Source: Polaromonas sp. (lineage in GTDB: Bacteria; Pseudomonadota; Gammaproteobacteria; Burkholderiales; Burkholderiaceae_C). Taken from it: 62,705 nucleotides of DNA. The stretch spans positions 1 to 62,705 of the forward strand of contig JAKFXR010000022.1 of the NCBI GenBank assembly GCA_021731285.1. Direction: 5' to 3'. Positions 41,831-50,596 of the stretch are shown here, one piece after another (the first letter of the stretch is position 1; every line of letters starts with the position of its first letter). Made by a program: the position numbers and the translations under genes. The notes beneath the pieces are model-generated. The model was given only the letters and a program-made list of their open reading frames with translations, was not told the origin of the DNA and searched no databases.

Positions 41831-42544
41831 ATGAGCACACATCCCCTTTCTTCGAGCCCGCAGGTCCTGGCTTTTGATGTTTTTGGCACAGTGGTGGACT
41901 GGCACAGCGGCATTGTCAGAGAGCTGAAGTTGCTGCGCCCCGAGGCAGATGGCAATGCGTTTGTGCTGGCCTGGCGCGCCGGCTACCAGCCTGCCATGCG
42001 ACGTGTGATGTCTGGCGAGTTGGGGTGGACGCTGATTGACGATTTGCACCGTTTGATTCTGGACGGCCTGCTGGAGCAGTTTGGGCTGGGCGATCTGAGC
42101 GAAGCGCAAAAACAGCACCTCAACAAAGCCTGGCACCGGCTGGACCCCTGGCCCGACGTGGTGGCTGGCCTGACCCGCCTGAAAAAACGCTACACCCTGT
42201 GCACGCTGTCCAACGGCAACATCGGTTTACTGACCAACATGGCCAGGCGCGGCGCCCTGCCGTGGGACTGCATTTTGTCGGCGGAGGTGTTTCGCGCCTA
42301 CAAGCCGGACCCGGCTACCTACCTCGGCGTGGCCAAGGTGTTTGACCTGGACCCCGCGCAGGTGATGCTGGTGGCCGCCCATCAGGACGACCTGGCTGCC
42401 GCGCGTGCCTGCGGCCTGCAAACTGCCTACATCGAGCGGCCGGCAGAGTTTGGCGCGACGCGGCCCAAGGATGTCTCGCCCGACCCGGCCAACAGCATGC
42501 ACGCCAGGGACTTTCTCGACTTGGCTACCCAACTGGGCTGCTGA
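41831..42544 (+). CDS. Haloacid dehalogenase type II (HAD superfamily)
   Basis: A 237-residue HAD hydrolase of the L-2-haloacid dehalogenase type: VLAFDVFGTVVDWHSGI with the nucleophile Asp16, YTLCTLSNGNIGLL (motif II), YKPDPATYLGVAKVFDL (Lys of motif III) and MLVAAHQDDLAAARACGLQTAYIERPAEFG (motif IV). Known members remove halogen from short 2-haloacids such as chloroacetate. The start MSTHPLSSS is preferred over an open frame 41 codons longer. No haloacid transporter is adjacent. Confidence 0.88.
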   Translation: MSTHPLSSSPQVLAFDVFGTVVDWHSGIVRELKLLRPEADGNAFVLAWRAGYQPAMRRVMSGELGWTLIDDLHRLILDGLLEQFGLGDLSEAQKQHLNKAWHRLDPWPDVVAGLTRLKKRYTLCTLSNGNIGLLTNMARRGALPWDCILSAEVFRAYKPDPATYLGVAKVFDLDPAQVMLVAAHQDDLAAARACGLQTAYIERPAEFGATRPKDVSPDPANSMHARDFLDLATQLGC

Positions 42545-42561
42545 CAGCGACACACAGCAAA

Positions 42562-42608
42562 AATGGGCGCAAGCGACGCTATTGGATCAATAGCGGCTTG
42601 CGCCCATT
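42562..42608. terminator. Large interrupted hairpin between convergent genes
   Basis: AATGGGCGCAAGC (42562-42574) pairs perfectly with GCTTGCGCCCATT (42596-42608), and inside it CGCTATTG pairs with CAATAGCG around a GAT loop, with a 2-base bulge on one side. It lies between the dehalogenase and the minus-strand gene at 42651, so it probably ends both transcripts. The inner part is a GCTAT-type palindrome of the dispersed family. Confidence 0.75.
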
Positions 42609-42650
42609 CCCAAAGGGTCAGAGCCCCTGTTTGTTTCAAGCCAGAGTGAC

Positions 42651-43265
42651 CTAGCCGCGGCGGCGGTCGTTGCGCATCGCGCGCTCGACATCATCACGCA
42701 ATGCCTTCAGCTCGTTGCGCAAAGTGCGGTTTTCCTGCTTGGTCACCACGCCATCGGCCTTGAAGCTGGCCTCGTGCTGGGCAATCTGGCGCTCGCGGCT
42801 GTGCAGCCGGCGCGCTTCGCGCTGGGTGATGCGGCCAGAACGCACACCTTCATCGATGCGCTGGCTGATCTGGTACTCGCGGTTGTCGATGCCGGGCGTG
42901 CTGCCAGGCTGGCGGCCGGCCCGGTCGTTGTTGGCCATCATGCGCTCGACTTCCGAGCTCAAGCCATCCAGCTCTGCACGCAATTGCTGACGCTCCTGCG
43001 GCGTGGCGCTGCCGTTGGACTTGAAATAAGCCTCGCGCGCGGCGATGTCGCGGTCGCGCGCGTACAGCGCCTGCGCCTCGGACGGTGTGATGTGACCGGA
43101 GTTCAGGCCCTGCTGGATGCGTGCACTGATGGCCAGCTGCGCGCGGTCCACACCGGGGGTGTTGGTGTTGTTGTTATTGTTGAATTGGGCCATCGCCGGG
43201 CTTGCAGCCAGGCCGGTCAACAAGGCGGTTGCCAGAAAGGAAGCAGTGAGGAATTTCGATGTCAT
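42651..43265 (-). CDS. Exported protein with two tandem helical repeats
   Basis: A 204-residue protein with a signal peptide (MTSKFLTASFLATALLTGLAASPAMA-QF). The mature part consists of an Asn-rich spacer and two about 80-residue repeats: PGVDRAQLAISARIQQGLNSGHITPSEAQ... and PGIDNREYQISQRIDEGVRSGRITQREAR.... Each has the helical pattern I-x-x-G-L/V-x-S-G-x-I-T-x-x-E-A, a basic/acidic helix and an ending ERMMANNDR / ERAMRNDRR. The duplication is internal and recent enough to align by eye. Periplasmic; function unknown. Confidence 0.78.
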   Translation of the reverse strand: MTSKFLTASFLATALLTGLAASPAMAQFNNNNNTNTPGVDRAQLAISARIQQGLNSGHITPSEAQALYARDRDIAAREAYFKSNGSATPQERQQLRAELDGLSSEVERMMANNDRAGRQPGSTPGIDNREYQISQRIDEGVRSGRITQREARRLHSRERQIAQHEASFKADGVVTKQENRTLRNELKALRDDVERAMRNDRRRG

Positions 43266-43507
43266 GGTGTTCTCCTGAATGTCGTGGGATGGCCAACAGC
43301 ACTTTGGGCAACTTGCGGTGGCTGAAAGATTTCAGTGTCGGCAAGCGGCAGTGGGAGCTGCATGCTGGATCGCCGCTTTTTCAAGGCGGCTCGTGAGCCA
43401 GTGAAGACATTGTTGGCGTGGCCATGTCAAGCGCGTGTAAGGCTTTGGTGGATTTACCGAAGGTTTACCGCCTACGCGAAGTCGTATCTGCGTGTGCGCA
43501 CGCGCTC

Positions 43508-44101
43508 TCAGGTCGCGTGTTTGCCCGCTGTCCAGCCCTGGCTGCCCAGGGCCTGCTCAGCCACTGCCGTGGGGGCGGCCTCCAGTGGCGTACCCATGGT
43601 GTCGTTCCACCGGTTGAGGAAGGCAAACATGGCCACCACGCCGAGCATTTCGGTGATCTCGCCATCGCTCCAGTGCAACTGCAAGCGGGCAAACTGTTCG
43701 TCGGTCACTGCGTTGGGCTGGCTTGCCGCTGCCAGCGCAAAGTCAAGCGCCAGCCGCTCTTTCTCGCTGTACAGCGGGCTGCTGCGGTAGTTCCAGATGT
43801 CGGCCAGCCTGGCGTCACTGATGCCGAAATTTTTTGCGCCCAACAAGGTGTGCGCCTGGCAATACAGGCAACCTGCCACCTTGCTCACCACATGGCCTAT
43901 CAGGCGGCGAAAGCCAAGGTCGACCTCGCCGGCAGGGTCCATCACGGCGGCATTGAGCTGCGCCAGCGCCTGGACCAGCCTGGGCTTGCGCTGCATGGTG
44001 AGCACACTGTTGGGCGTGAATCCCAGCGTGGTCAAAAAGAAATCGAAGTGGGGCTTGAGCTCCGGCGTGGTCTCAGGTGGCAGGGGTTGCAGGCGGGGCA
44101 C
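43508..44101 (-). CDS. AhpD-like / carboxymuconolactone decarboxylase family protein
   Basis: A 197-residue peroxidase-related protein. The AhpD-type redox motif is present in SKVAGCLYCQAHTLLG (Cys-x-x-Cys followed by His), within the family's helical core (LVQALAQLNAAVM, RLIGHVVSKVAG, ERLALDFALAAASQPNAVTDEQFARL). A C-terminal helix pair contains FAFLNRWNDTMGTPLE, as in the peroxidase-related subfamily. Likely role: thiol-dependent peroxide reduction. It stands alone, divergent from DUF1800. Confidence 0.87.
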   Translation of the reverse strand: MPRLQPLPPETTPELKPHFDFFLTTLGFTPNSVLTMQRKPRLVQALAQLNAAVMDPAGEVDLGFRRLIGHVVSKVAGCLYCQAHTLLGAKNFGISDARLADIWNYRSSPLYSEKERLALDFALAAASQPNAVTDEQFARLQLHWSDGEITEMLGVVAMFAFLNRWNDTMGTPLEAAPTAVAEQALGSQGWTAGKHAT

Positions 44102-44378
44102 GGTGTCTCCTTCAGTGCCAGGGAGCTGGCGGCCACTCAGTGTAGGGTGCCGCGCCTGCGCGCCTTGGCGCCAAACTCCCGCCGAGCTTGCGTCACACAG
44201 ACAAAAGTGCCACCTGGCCCTTTAATCGCGGGACAAGTTTGCTATTACTTTGGTAGCTGTTGACCACTACCGGACATCGGTGCCAACGCGCCAAACCGTA
44301 AAGACCTGTAAAGCTGCCAACCCGCAGGCACCGCCAGGCGTTGGTCATGTGCACAATGATTTGCTCAGGAGACCGCAC

Positions 44379-45812
44379 ATGCCGCCCCACTGTCCCCGCG
44401 CCGCTCTCGCCTATGCGCTGACCTGCGCTCTGGCCTTCGCCATGTCAAGCAGCCCCGCCATGGCGCAAGGCGATGCAGCTGCCGCGTGGCGGGCCACCTC
44501 GCGCCTGGGGTACGGGCCCACTGCCGCCACCGCGCGGGCCGCTCAGGCAAATCCGCGGGCCTGGGCCCTGCAGCACATAGACCTTGCACACGCAGCCAGC
44601 CAGCGGCCCCCCTTGATTCCCGCTGAGCTGGCGGCTTTCAATGAACCACTGGGCACACTGGCCCGCAACTTTCAGGCCGAACGGGAGGCGAGGCGAAACA
44701 CACGTGCGCAGGCAGCCAACCCCGCTGCAGCAGCGATGCCAGTCAATGCGGGCGATGCCCCGCGCTTCAGCCGCGAAATGCAGCAGTCAGCCGCCGCCTG
44801 GCGCCTGATGGCCTGCAGCAGCCCGGATCTGGAGCCTGCGCTGCTGGCGCGCATGACCGAGTTCTGGTTCAACCACCTCAATGTGTTCACAGGCAAAGGC
44901 ACGGTGCGGCCCTTTGTGGGGCACTACGTGGTCAACGTCATACGCGCCAACAGCTTCGCAAAGTTTGAAGACATGCTGCTGGCCAGCGCGCGCCACCCGG
45001 CCATGCTGCTGTACCTGGACCAGGCGCAAAGCAATGTGCGCGGCCTCAACGAAAACTATGCGCGCGAACTGATGGAGCTGCACACCCTGGGCGTGGACGC
45101 GGGTTATACGCAGACTGACGTGCGCGAGCTGGCCCGCATCCTCACCGGCTGGACGGTCGGGCTGCAGCAGGGCGAGGCTTTCCGCTTTGCGCCACGCCTG
45201 CATGACAACGGCGACAAGGTGCTTCTGGGCCGCAGCTTTCGCGGCAGCGGCATGAATGAAGGCGAAGAAGCCATTCGCATGCTGGCGCGCCACCCGGCCA
45301 CCGCAAAACGCATTGCGCAGCGGCTGGCCACAAGTTTTGTGGCCGACAAGCCGCCGCAGGCGCTGGTGGACAGACTGGCCGCCAGCTTTGGCCAGACGCA
45401 GGGCGACCTGCGCGCGCTGATGCGCACGCTGGTGGAGTCGCCGGAGTTCTGGCATGCGGACAACCTGCTCTTCAAAACCCCGCTGGACTTTGCCTGCTCG
45501 GCGCTGACCGCCGGCGGCGGCGTGAACGACAGGCGCGATATCCCGCTGACGCTGGGTTTTCTGGCGCAGGCCGGCCAGCCCATGCACGGCTGGCAGACCC
45601 CCGACGGCTACAAGACCGATGCCGCGACCTGGCTGGCGCCGGAAGCGCTGACCCGCCGCGCCGACTATGCGGTGGCGCTGGGCGCGCGCATGTCCGAGCC
45701 GGTCTGGCTGCATACCTTTCTGAGCGCAGCGCACCGCGAGCGCATCGCCCGCGAGCCAGCCGTCGTGCGCACAGGCCTGCTGCTGGCCAGCCCCGATTTC
45801 ATGCGCAAATGA
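44379..45812 (+). CDS. DUF1800 exported protein
   Basis: A 477-residue exported protein. A signal peptide (ALAYALTCALAFAMSSSPAMA-QG) is followed by the DUF1800 pattern: AAWRATSRLGYGPT, LARMTEFWFNHLNVFTGKG, HPAMLLYLDQAQSNVRGLNENYARELMELHTLGVDAGYTQTDVRELARILTGW and GYKTDAATWLAPEALTRRADY. AGGAGA lies before the ATG. DUF1800 genes almost always pair with DUF1501 genes, as here (22 bases apart). The biochemical role is unknown; secreted partners in polymer or surface processes have been proposed. Confidence 0.93.
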   Translation: MPPHCPRAALAYALTCALAFAMSSSPAMAQGDAAAAWRATSRLGYGPTAATARAAQANPRAWALQHIDLAHAASQRPPLIPAELAAFNEPLGTLARNFQAEREARRNTRAQAANPAAAAMPVNAGDAPRFSREMQQSAAAWRLMACSSPDLEPALLARMTEFWFNHLNVFTGKGTVRPFVGHYVVNVIRANSFAKFEDMLLASARHPAMLLYLDQAQSNVRGLNENYARELMELHTLGVDAGYTQTDVRELARILTGWTVGLQQGEAFRFAPRLHDNGDKVLLGRSFRGSGMNEGEEAIRMLARHPATAKRIAQRLATSFVADKPPQALVDRLAASFGQTQGDLRALMRTLVESPEFWHADNLLFKTPLDFACSALTAGGGVNDRRDIPLTLGFLAQAGQPMHGWQTPDGYKTDAATWLAPEALTRRADYAVALGARMSEPVWLHTFLSAAHRERIAREPAVVRTGLLLASPDFMRK

Positions 45813-45834
45813 AGCACACACAGGAAACACCCCC

Positions 45835-47178
45835 ATGACACAGCCCCACCAAATTCAGCGCCGCCGCTTGCTGCTGGCCAGCGGCCTGGCCATGGCTGGC
45901 CTCCACGGTTCGCGCGTCTGGGCGCAGGCTGCACCCCCGGGCAGCACACGAGCGGGCGCTGGCCGCGTGGTGGTGCTGATGCTGCGCGGCGCTTATGACG
46001 GTCTGTCGGCATTTGTGCCCTATACCGACGCCGACTACTACAGCCTGCGGCCGGTGATTGCCATCGCCGCGCCCGACGGTAGCGCGCAAACAGCCATCAA
46101 GCTGGACAACACTTTTGCGCTGCACCCGGCGCTCGCGCCGCTGCTGTCCTTGTGGCAGCAAGGTGTGCTGGGCTTTGTGCCCGCCGCCGGCCTGCCTGCA
46201 CCCAACCGTTCGCACTTTGACGCGCAATACCAGATGGAGACCGGCCATCCGGGCAAGACCAGTGCCACGCCGGGCTGGCTCAACCGCGTGGCGTCCTGGC
46301 AAAGCCCATCGGTCACGGCGGCGCTGGGTGTGGGCGAGGCCAACCCGGCCATCCTGGCAGGACCGGCGGGTGTGAAACTGATCCCGCGCGGGCAGGCTGC
46401 GCAGCGTACCGGCGTGCTGGCCAACGACCAGACCCGTCAGGCCTTGCTGGACCTGTATGCGGGCAAGGACAAACTCAGTGAAGCTTTTCGCCAGGGCGCG
46501 GGCAGCCGCATGCAAAGCGCGCAGGAGCTCAGCAGCGAAAAAATGGCGGCAAGCGCCCGGCGCGACATGGCCATGCGCGACGCGGCACTGGACCGCGATG
46601 GCGCTCCCGGCAATGCGCAGGCGCTCAATGCGCAAATGCAGGCCGCCAGCAACGGCGCAGCCGATCCGGTGGGCCTGCAACTCGACGCGCAGCACCTGGG
46701 CACCTTGATGCGCAATGACCGCAAGCTGCGTATTGGTTTTTTGTCAGCAGGCGGCTGGGACACCCATGCCAACCAGGGCAATGTGACGGGGCAACTGGCC
46801 AACAACCTTGGCAATCTGGCACGCGGCATCGCGCAGTTGCGTCAGGAGTTCTCAGGGCCCGGCGACGTGGTTGTGGTGATGAGCGAGTTTGGCCGCACCG
46901 CCTTTGAAAACGGCAGCCGCGGCACCGACCATGGTTTTGGCAATGCGATGTGGGTCATCGGCAACCCGGTCAACGGCGGACGCTGGCACGGGCAGTGGAC
47001 GGGCCTGGCGCGCGGCAACCTGCATGAGGCGCGCGACCTGCCGGCCCACCACGACTACCGGTCGGTGCTGGCCCAGGTGCTGCGCGCCGCCTTTGCCCTG
47101 CCCGACTCTGCACTGGCGCAGATCTTTCCGCAGACCAGCTGGGACACACGGCTGGACAGCCTGTTGCGCCGGGCTTGA
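45835..47178 (+). CDS. DUF1501 exported protein
   Basis: A 447-residue protein with a Tat-type N-terminus (QRRRLLLASGLAMAGLHGSRVWA). DUF1501 signatures: RVVVLMLRGAYDGLSAFVPYTDADYYSLRP, LHPALAPLLSLWQQGVLGFVPAAG, NRSHFDAQYQMETG, IGFLSAGGWDTHANQG and VVVMSEFGRTAFENGSRGTDHGFGNAMWVIG. The fold belongs to the alkaline-phosphatase/sulfatase-like group, with the Asp/His-rich motifs (WDTH, GTDHG) as likely metal sites. Twin-arginine export fits a cofactor-containing protein. Operon with DUF1800. Confidence 0.93.
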   Translation: MTQPHQIQRRRLLLASGLAMAGLHGSRVWAQAAPPGSTRAGAGRVVVLMLRGAYDGLSAFVPYTDADYYSLRPVIAIAAPDGSAQTAIKLDNTFALHPALAPLLSLWQQGVLGFVPAAGLPAPNRSHFDAQYQMETGHPGKTSATPGWLNRVASWQSPSVTAALGVGEANPAILAGPAGVKLIPRGQAAQRTGVLANDQTRQALLDLYAGKDKLSEAFRQGAGSRMQSAQELSSEKMAASARRDMAMRDAALDRDGAPGNAQALNAQMQAASNGAADPVGLQLDAQHLGTLMRNDRKLRIGFLSAGGWDTHANQGNVTGQLANNLGNLARGIAQLRQEFSGPGDVVVVMSEFGRTAFENGSRGTDHGFGNAMWVIGNPVNGGRWHGQWTGLARGNLHEARDLPAHHDYRSVLAQVLRAAFALPDSALAQIFPQTSWDTRLDSLLRRA

Positions 47179-47193
47179 TTTGGACCGACCCGC

Positions 47194-49539
47194 TCAGCGC
47201 TGCATGGCCTCCCACAGCCGTGAGGGCGATAGCGGCATCTGCAGCATCGGTGCCTGCGCGGCCAGCCCGTTGCGCGCCAGCGCGTCGGCCACCGCATTGA
47301 CGACCGTCGGGCCGGCGCCTATGGTGCCCAGCTCGCCCACACCCTTGACGCCCAGCGGGTTGTTCAGACACGGGGTGGAGGTGTCCATTTCGGTTTTGAA
47401 GGGCGGCGCATCGTCGGCGCGCGGCGCGGCGTAGTCCATCAGGCTGCCCGTCACGGGCTGACCGGTTTCGCGGTCGTAGACCATGTGTTCGCACAAGGCC
47501 TGGCCCATGCCCTGCAGGGCCCCGCCGTCAAGCTGGCCGCGCACAATCATGGGGTTGACCACGCGGCCCACGTCATTGACGGACGCATAGGCCACCACGG
47601 CCACCGCACCGGTCAGGGGGTCGATCTCGACCTCACTGATGTGGCAGCCGTTGGGCCAGGACGGGCCGGCCACGGCCGTGGTGGAGTCCATGAAAATGCG
47701 CTGGTCGGGCTGACGCGCAGCCAGCGAAAACAGGTCGATACGGAGGTCGGTGCCGGTCACCTTGAAGCTGCCGTTGGCATAGTGGATGTCGTGCTCCGAC
47801 GCTTCCAGCGCCTGCGCCGCCAGTTCCTTCGCTTTGGCGATGGTTCGCTCTGCGCCCTGCGCGATCGCTGAACCGCCGGTGAACAGCGAGCGCGAGCCCG
47901 CGCTGCCAAAACCGTTGCCGCGGTCGGTGTCGCCCATGATCACGCGCACTTTCTCGACAGGCACGCCAAAGGCATCGACCACCAGTTGTGTGAGCGTGGT
48001 GGCAATGCCCTGCCCCATCGCGTTGACCGCGGTGAAAACCTCGATCACACCGTCCGAGCCGGGCGCAGCCTTGATCTCGACGCTGACGGTTTCTTCAAGC
48101 GCATTGCCGCCCGTCCATTCCAGAAAGGTGGCAATGCCCTGGCCGCGCAGCTTGCCACGCAGGGCTGAATCCGCCGCGCGCTCAGCAAAACCGTCCCAGT
48201 CGGCCAGCACCAGCGCCTGGCTCATCACATGTTCAAATTTGCCCGAGTCATAGATCTGGCCCATGGGATTTTTGTAGGGCATTTGCTCAGGCTGAACAAA
48301 GTTGCGCCGCCGCAGTTGCACGCGGTCGATGCCGGTCTGGCGCGCAGCCTCGTCCATCAGCCGCTCCATCGTGAAGATCGCTTCGGGCCGGCCTGCGCCC
48401 CGGTAGGCGCTGGTGGGCGCAGTGTGGGTCATCACCGCCTTGAAATGAAAGTCAATGGTCTGGATGTCGTACACACTGGTCTGCACCCAGGGGCCGATCA
48501 GCACCTGGATGGCCACGCCGGCGCCCGTGGGATAGGCACCCACGTTGGCCAGTGACGCCAGGCGCAGGGCCAAAATCTTCCCGCTTTCGTCGAGCGCGAG
48601 CTCCGCGTGGCTGTGCAGGTCGCGGCCATGCGTGCTGGAGACAAACTCCTCGCTGCGGTCGGCCACCCACTTGACCGGCAGCTTGAGCGCACGCGCGCAC
48701 CAGGCAGTGGCAATGTCTTCCGGGTACACGCCGGTTTTCATGCCGAAGCCGCCGCCCACATCGCCGACCACCACGCGCACCTGCGCCGCTTCCATGCCCA
48801 TGGCATCACACACCGCGGTGCGCACACCGGTTGGCATCTGGCTGCTCATGCGCAGGGTGAGGCGCCCGGTGCTTGCGTCCAGGTCGGCCAGCACCGAGCG
48901 CGGCTCCAGACTGAGCGGATGCAGGCGCTGGTTGACGATCTCCAGTTTGACCACATGGCGGGCCGCCGCAAAAGCGTCTGCGGTGGCCTGAACGTTGCCA
49001 TAACGGGTTTCGCAGGCGATGTTGTCGGGCGCTTCTTCGCACACCACAGGCGCGCCGGCAGCCGTTGCGTCCTGCATGTCCACCACCATGGGCAGTTCCT
49101 CGTAATCGACCATCACCGCCTCGGCGGCGTCACGCGCCTGTTGCAGGGTCTGTGCCACCACGGCCACCACCGCCTCGCCGACAAAGCGGGCACGCTCATG
49201 GGCCAGCACGCGGCGCGGGGGACCCACGCTGGGGCTGCCGTCGGCGCGGCGGAAGCCGACGGAGCCGGGGATGGCTTTGACACCGGCTGCGTCCAGTTCA
49301 GCGCCACTGAGCACCAGCAGCACGCCGGGCATGGCTCGCGCGGCCGCAGCGTCCACAGACACAATGCGCGCGTGCGGATACGGAGAGCGCACAAAAAACA
49401 GGTAAGTCTGGCCCGGCAGCGTGACATCGCCGGTAAATTGGCCGGCACCGGCCAGCAAGGCGTCGTCCTCCAGACGGCGAACGGCCTGGCCGCTGCCAAA
49501 GCGTGGCGGGGTGGCTGATGCAAAGGGGGTTGGAGTCAC
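47194..49539 (-). CDS. Molybdopterin-binding large subunit, xanthine/CO dehydrogenase (CoxL) family, unaccompanied
   Basis: A 781-residue molybdoenzyme large subunit. The N-terminal hammerhead-like part (AVRRLEDDALLAGAGQFTGDVTLPGQTYLFFVRSPYPHARI) and the cofactor domain with VGDVGGGFGMK, AYRGAGRPEA (residues 378-387) and the catalytic-Glu motif GVGELGTIG are intact. AYRGAGR is the form-II type; true CO dehydrogenases have AYxCSFR, so another aldehyde or N-heterocycle is the likelier substrate. The start is GTG at 49539 (AGAGG upstream). The expected FAD (CoxM) and iron-sulfur (CoxS) subunit genes are missing from both sides. Confidence 0.93.
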   Translation of the reverse strand: MTPTPFASATPPRFGSGQAVRRLEDDALLAGAGQFTGDVTLPGQTYLFFVRSPYPHARIVSVDAAAARAMPGVLLVLSGAELDAAGVKAIPGSVGFRRADGSPSVGPPRRVLAHERARFVGEAVVAVVAQTLQQARDAAEAVMVDYEELPMVVDMQDATAAGAPVVCEEAPDNIACETRYGNVQATADAFAAARHVVKLEIVNQRLHPLSLEPRSVLADLDASTGRLTLRMSSQMPTGVRTAVCDAMGMEAAQVRVVVGDVGGGFGMKTGVYPEDIATAWCARALKLPVKWVADRSEEFVSSTHGRDLHSHAELALDESGKILALRLASLANVGAYPTGAGVAIQVLIGPWVQTSVYDIQTIDFHFKAVMTHTAPTSAYRGAGRPEAIFTMERLMDEAARQTGIDRVQLRRRNFVQPEQMPYKNPMGQIYDSGKFEHVMSQALVLADWDGFAERAADSALRGKLRGQGIATFLEWTGGNALEETVSVEIKAAPGSDGVIEVFTAVNAMGQGIATTLTQLVVDAFGVPVEKVRVIMGDTDRGNGFGSAGSRSLFTGGSAIAQGAERTIAKAKELAAQALEASEHDIHYANGSFKVTGTDLRIDLFSLAARQPDQRIFMDSTTAVAGPSWPNGCHISEVEIDPLTGAVAVVAYASVNDVGRVVNPMIVRGQLDGGALQGMGQALCEHMVYDRETGQPVTGSLMDYAAPRADDAPPFKTEMDTSTPCLNNPLGVKGVGELGTIGAGPTVVNAVADALARNGLAAQAPMLQMPLSPSRLWEAMQR

Positions 49540-49690
49540 GGCATGCCTCTGAGATGACAAGGGTTGGACGCGGCCCCGCATGCGCAAGGCCGGATGTGGG
49601 GTCACTATAAATGCATCACCAGCGCAGCACAGTCGCGTCTGCGATGCCCGATCTTCAACGCTGCCTATTGTGTTTGCCCGACAATAAGCC

Positions 49691-49939
49691 ATGCCTCTGC
49701 CCCCTCCACCCGTCCGCCGCCCTTCCACCCCAGCCAGCAACGAGCTGCTGTTCAAGGGCATTTTGTGCGCCCTGATCGGTCTGGCTGTGCTGCTGGCACC
49801 CCGCTTCATCAACTCGCCGGGCATGCAGGGCACCGTGGCCGGTGCTGCGCTGGTCGGCTGGTTTGCGCTGGTCCTTGGCCTGGCCTTCATCGCGGTGTAC
49901 GGTCGCCGCCGTCTCACCGTCAACAAGCGCCGGGGCTGA
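49691..49939 (+). CDS. Small two-helix membrane protein (82 aa)
   Basis: An 82-residue protein with a Pro-rich N-terminus and two hydrophobic segments: LLFKGILCALIGLAVLLAPRF and VAGAALVGWFALVLGLAFIAVY, with a basic end (GRRRLTVNKRRG). The short loop between helices (INSPGMQG) suggests a hairpin with both ends in the cytoplasm. No family recognised with certainty. Divergent from the CoxL-like gene. Confidence 0.7.
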   Translation: MPLPPPPVRRPSTPASNELLFKGILCALIGLAVLLAPRFINSPGMQGTVAGAALVGWFALVLGLAFIAVYGRRRLTVNKRRG

Positions 49940-50081
49940 GTGCCCCGGCTTTGACGCCCGTCCCGGACCTGATCCGGGACCCCTGCCACACGCTACGTTT
50001 TCAATAGCAAAAGACCCTTGTCGCGCAAGGGTGGAAATACGCGTGGAGCCAGCGCCAGGAGCGTTCGGGTCAGGGCGCGGC

Positions 50082-50089
50082 GTCCTACA
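50082..50089 (+). promoter_or_regulatory. GTCCTACA motif upstream of a response regulator
   Basis: An exact GTCCTACA ends 56 bases before the start at 50146 and is followed by TCCTTGCGG. This ties the motif to a regulatory gene as well as to envelope genes. Confidence 0.5.
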
Positions 50090-50145
50090 TCCTTGCGGCC
50101 CCATGCCTTGCTGTCTGTGGCGCACTCCGGTTCGACACTGGAGCT

Positions 50146-50583
50146 GTGACCACACTGAATCCCGTCAGCAGCGCCTGGGACCGCGCTGTAGCCAACCCTC
50201 CCCACAAAGGCCTGACACCCCTGAAGGCCTATCTCGTCGAAGACAACGAACTCATCAGGCAGAACCTGGAAGAGACCTTGACCGAGCTGACGGGGATGCG
50301 CATGCTGGGTCACGCCAGCACCGAAAACGACGCCTGCCAGTGGCTGGCGCAACACCCCAAAGACTGGGAGTTGCTGATTCTTGACCTGTTCCTGCTACAG
50401 GGTACCGGGCTGGGGGTGCTCAAGCGCTGCGAGAAAAGCTCGCCCAAACAGCGCGTGGTGGTGCTCTCCAATTACGCCACGGATGACATTCGCTCACGCT
50501 GCCTGGCCTGTGGCGCTGACGCGGTGTTTGACAAGTCGACACAGCTCGACCTGCTGTTTCGCTACTGCGGCTCCGCGCAGTAA
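50146..50583 (+). CDS. Single-domain response regulator (receiver only)
   Basis: A 145-residue protein that is one receiver domain: LKAYLVEDNELIRQNLEETL with the acidic pair, phosphoacceptor Asp80 in WELLILDLFLLQGTGLGVL, VVVLSNYA with the conserved Ser/Thr position, and FDKSTQLDLL with the Lys. There is no output domain, so it acts by protein contact. The start is GTG; GGAG is unusually close to it, so a start further in is possible. A GTCCTACA motif lies upstream, so it may belong to the same regulon or control it. Confidence 0.88.
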   Translation: MTTLNPVSSAWDRAVANPPHKGLTPLKAYLVEDNELIRQNLEETLTELTGMRMLGHASTENDACQWLAQHPKDWELLILDLFLLQGTGLGVLKRCEKSSPKQRVVVLSNYATDDIRSRCLACGADAVFDKSTQLDLLFRYCGSAQ

Positions 50584-50596
50584 AGACCAGCGCTGC

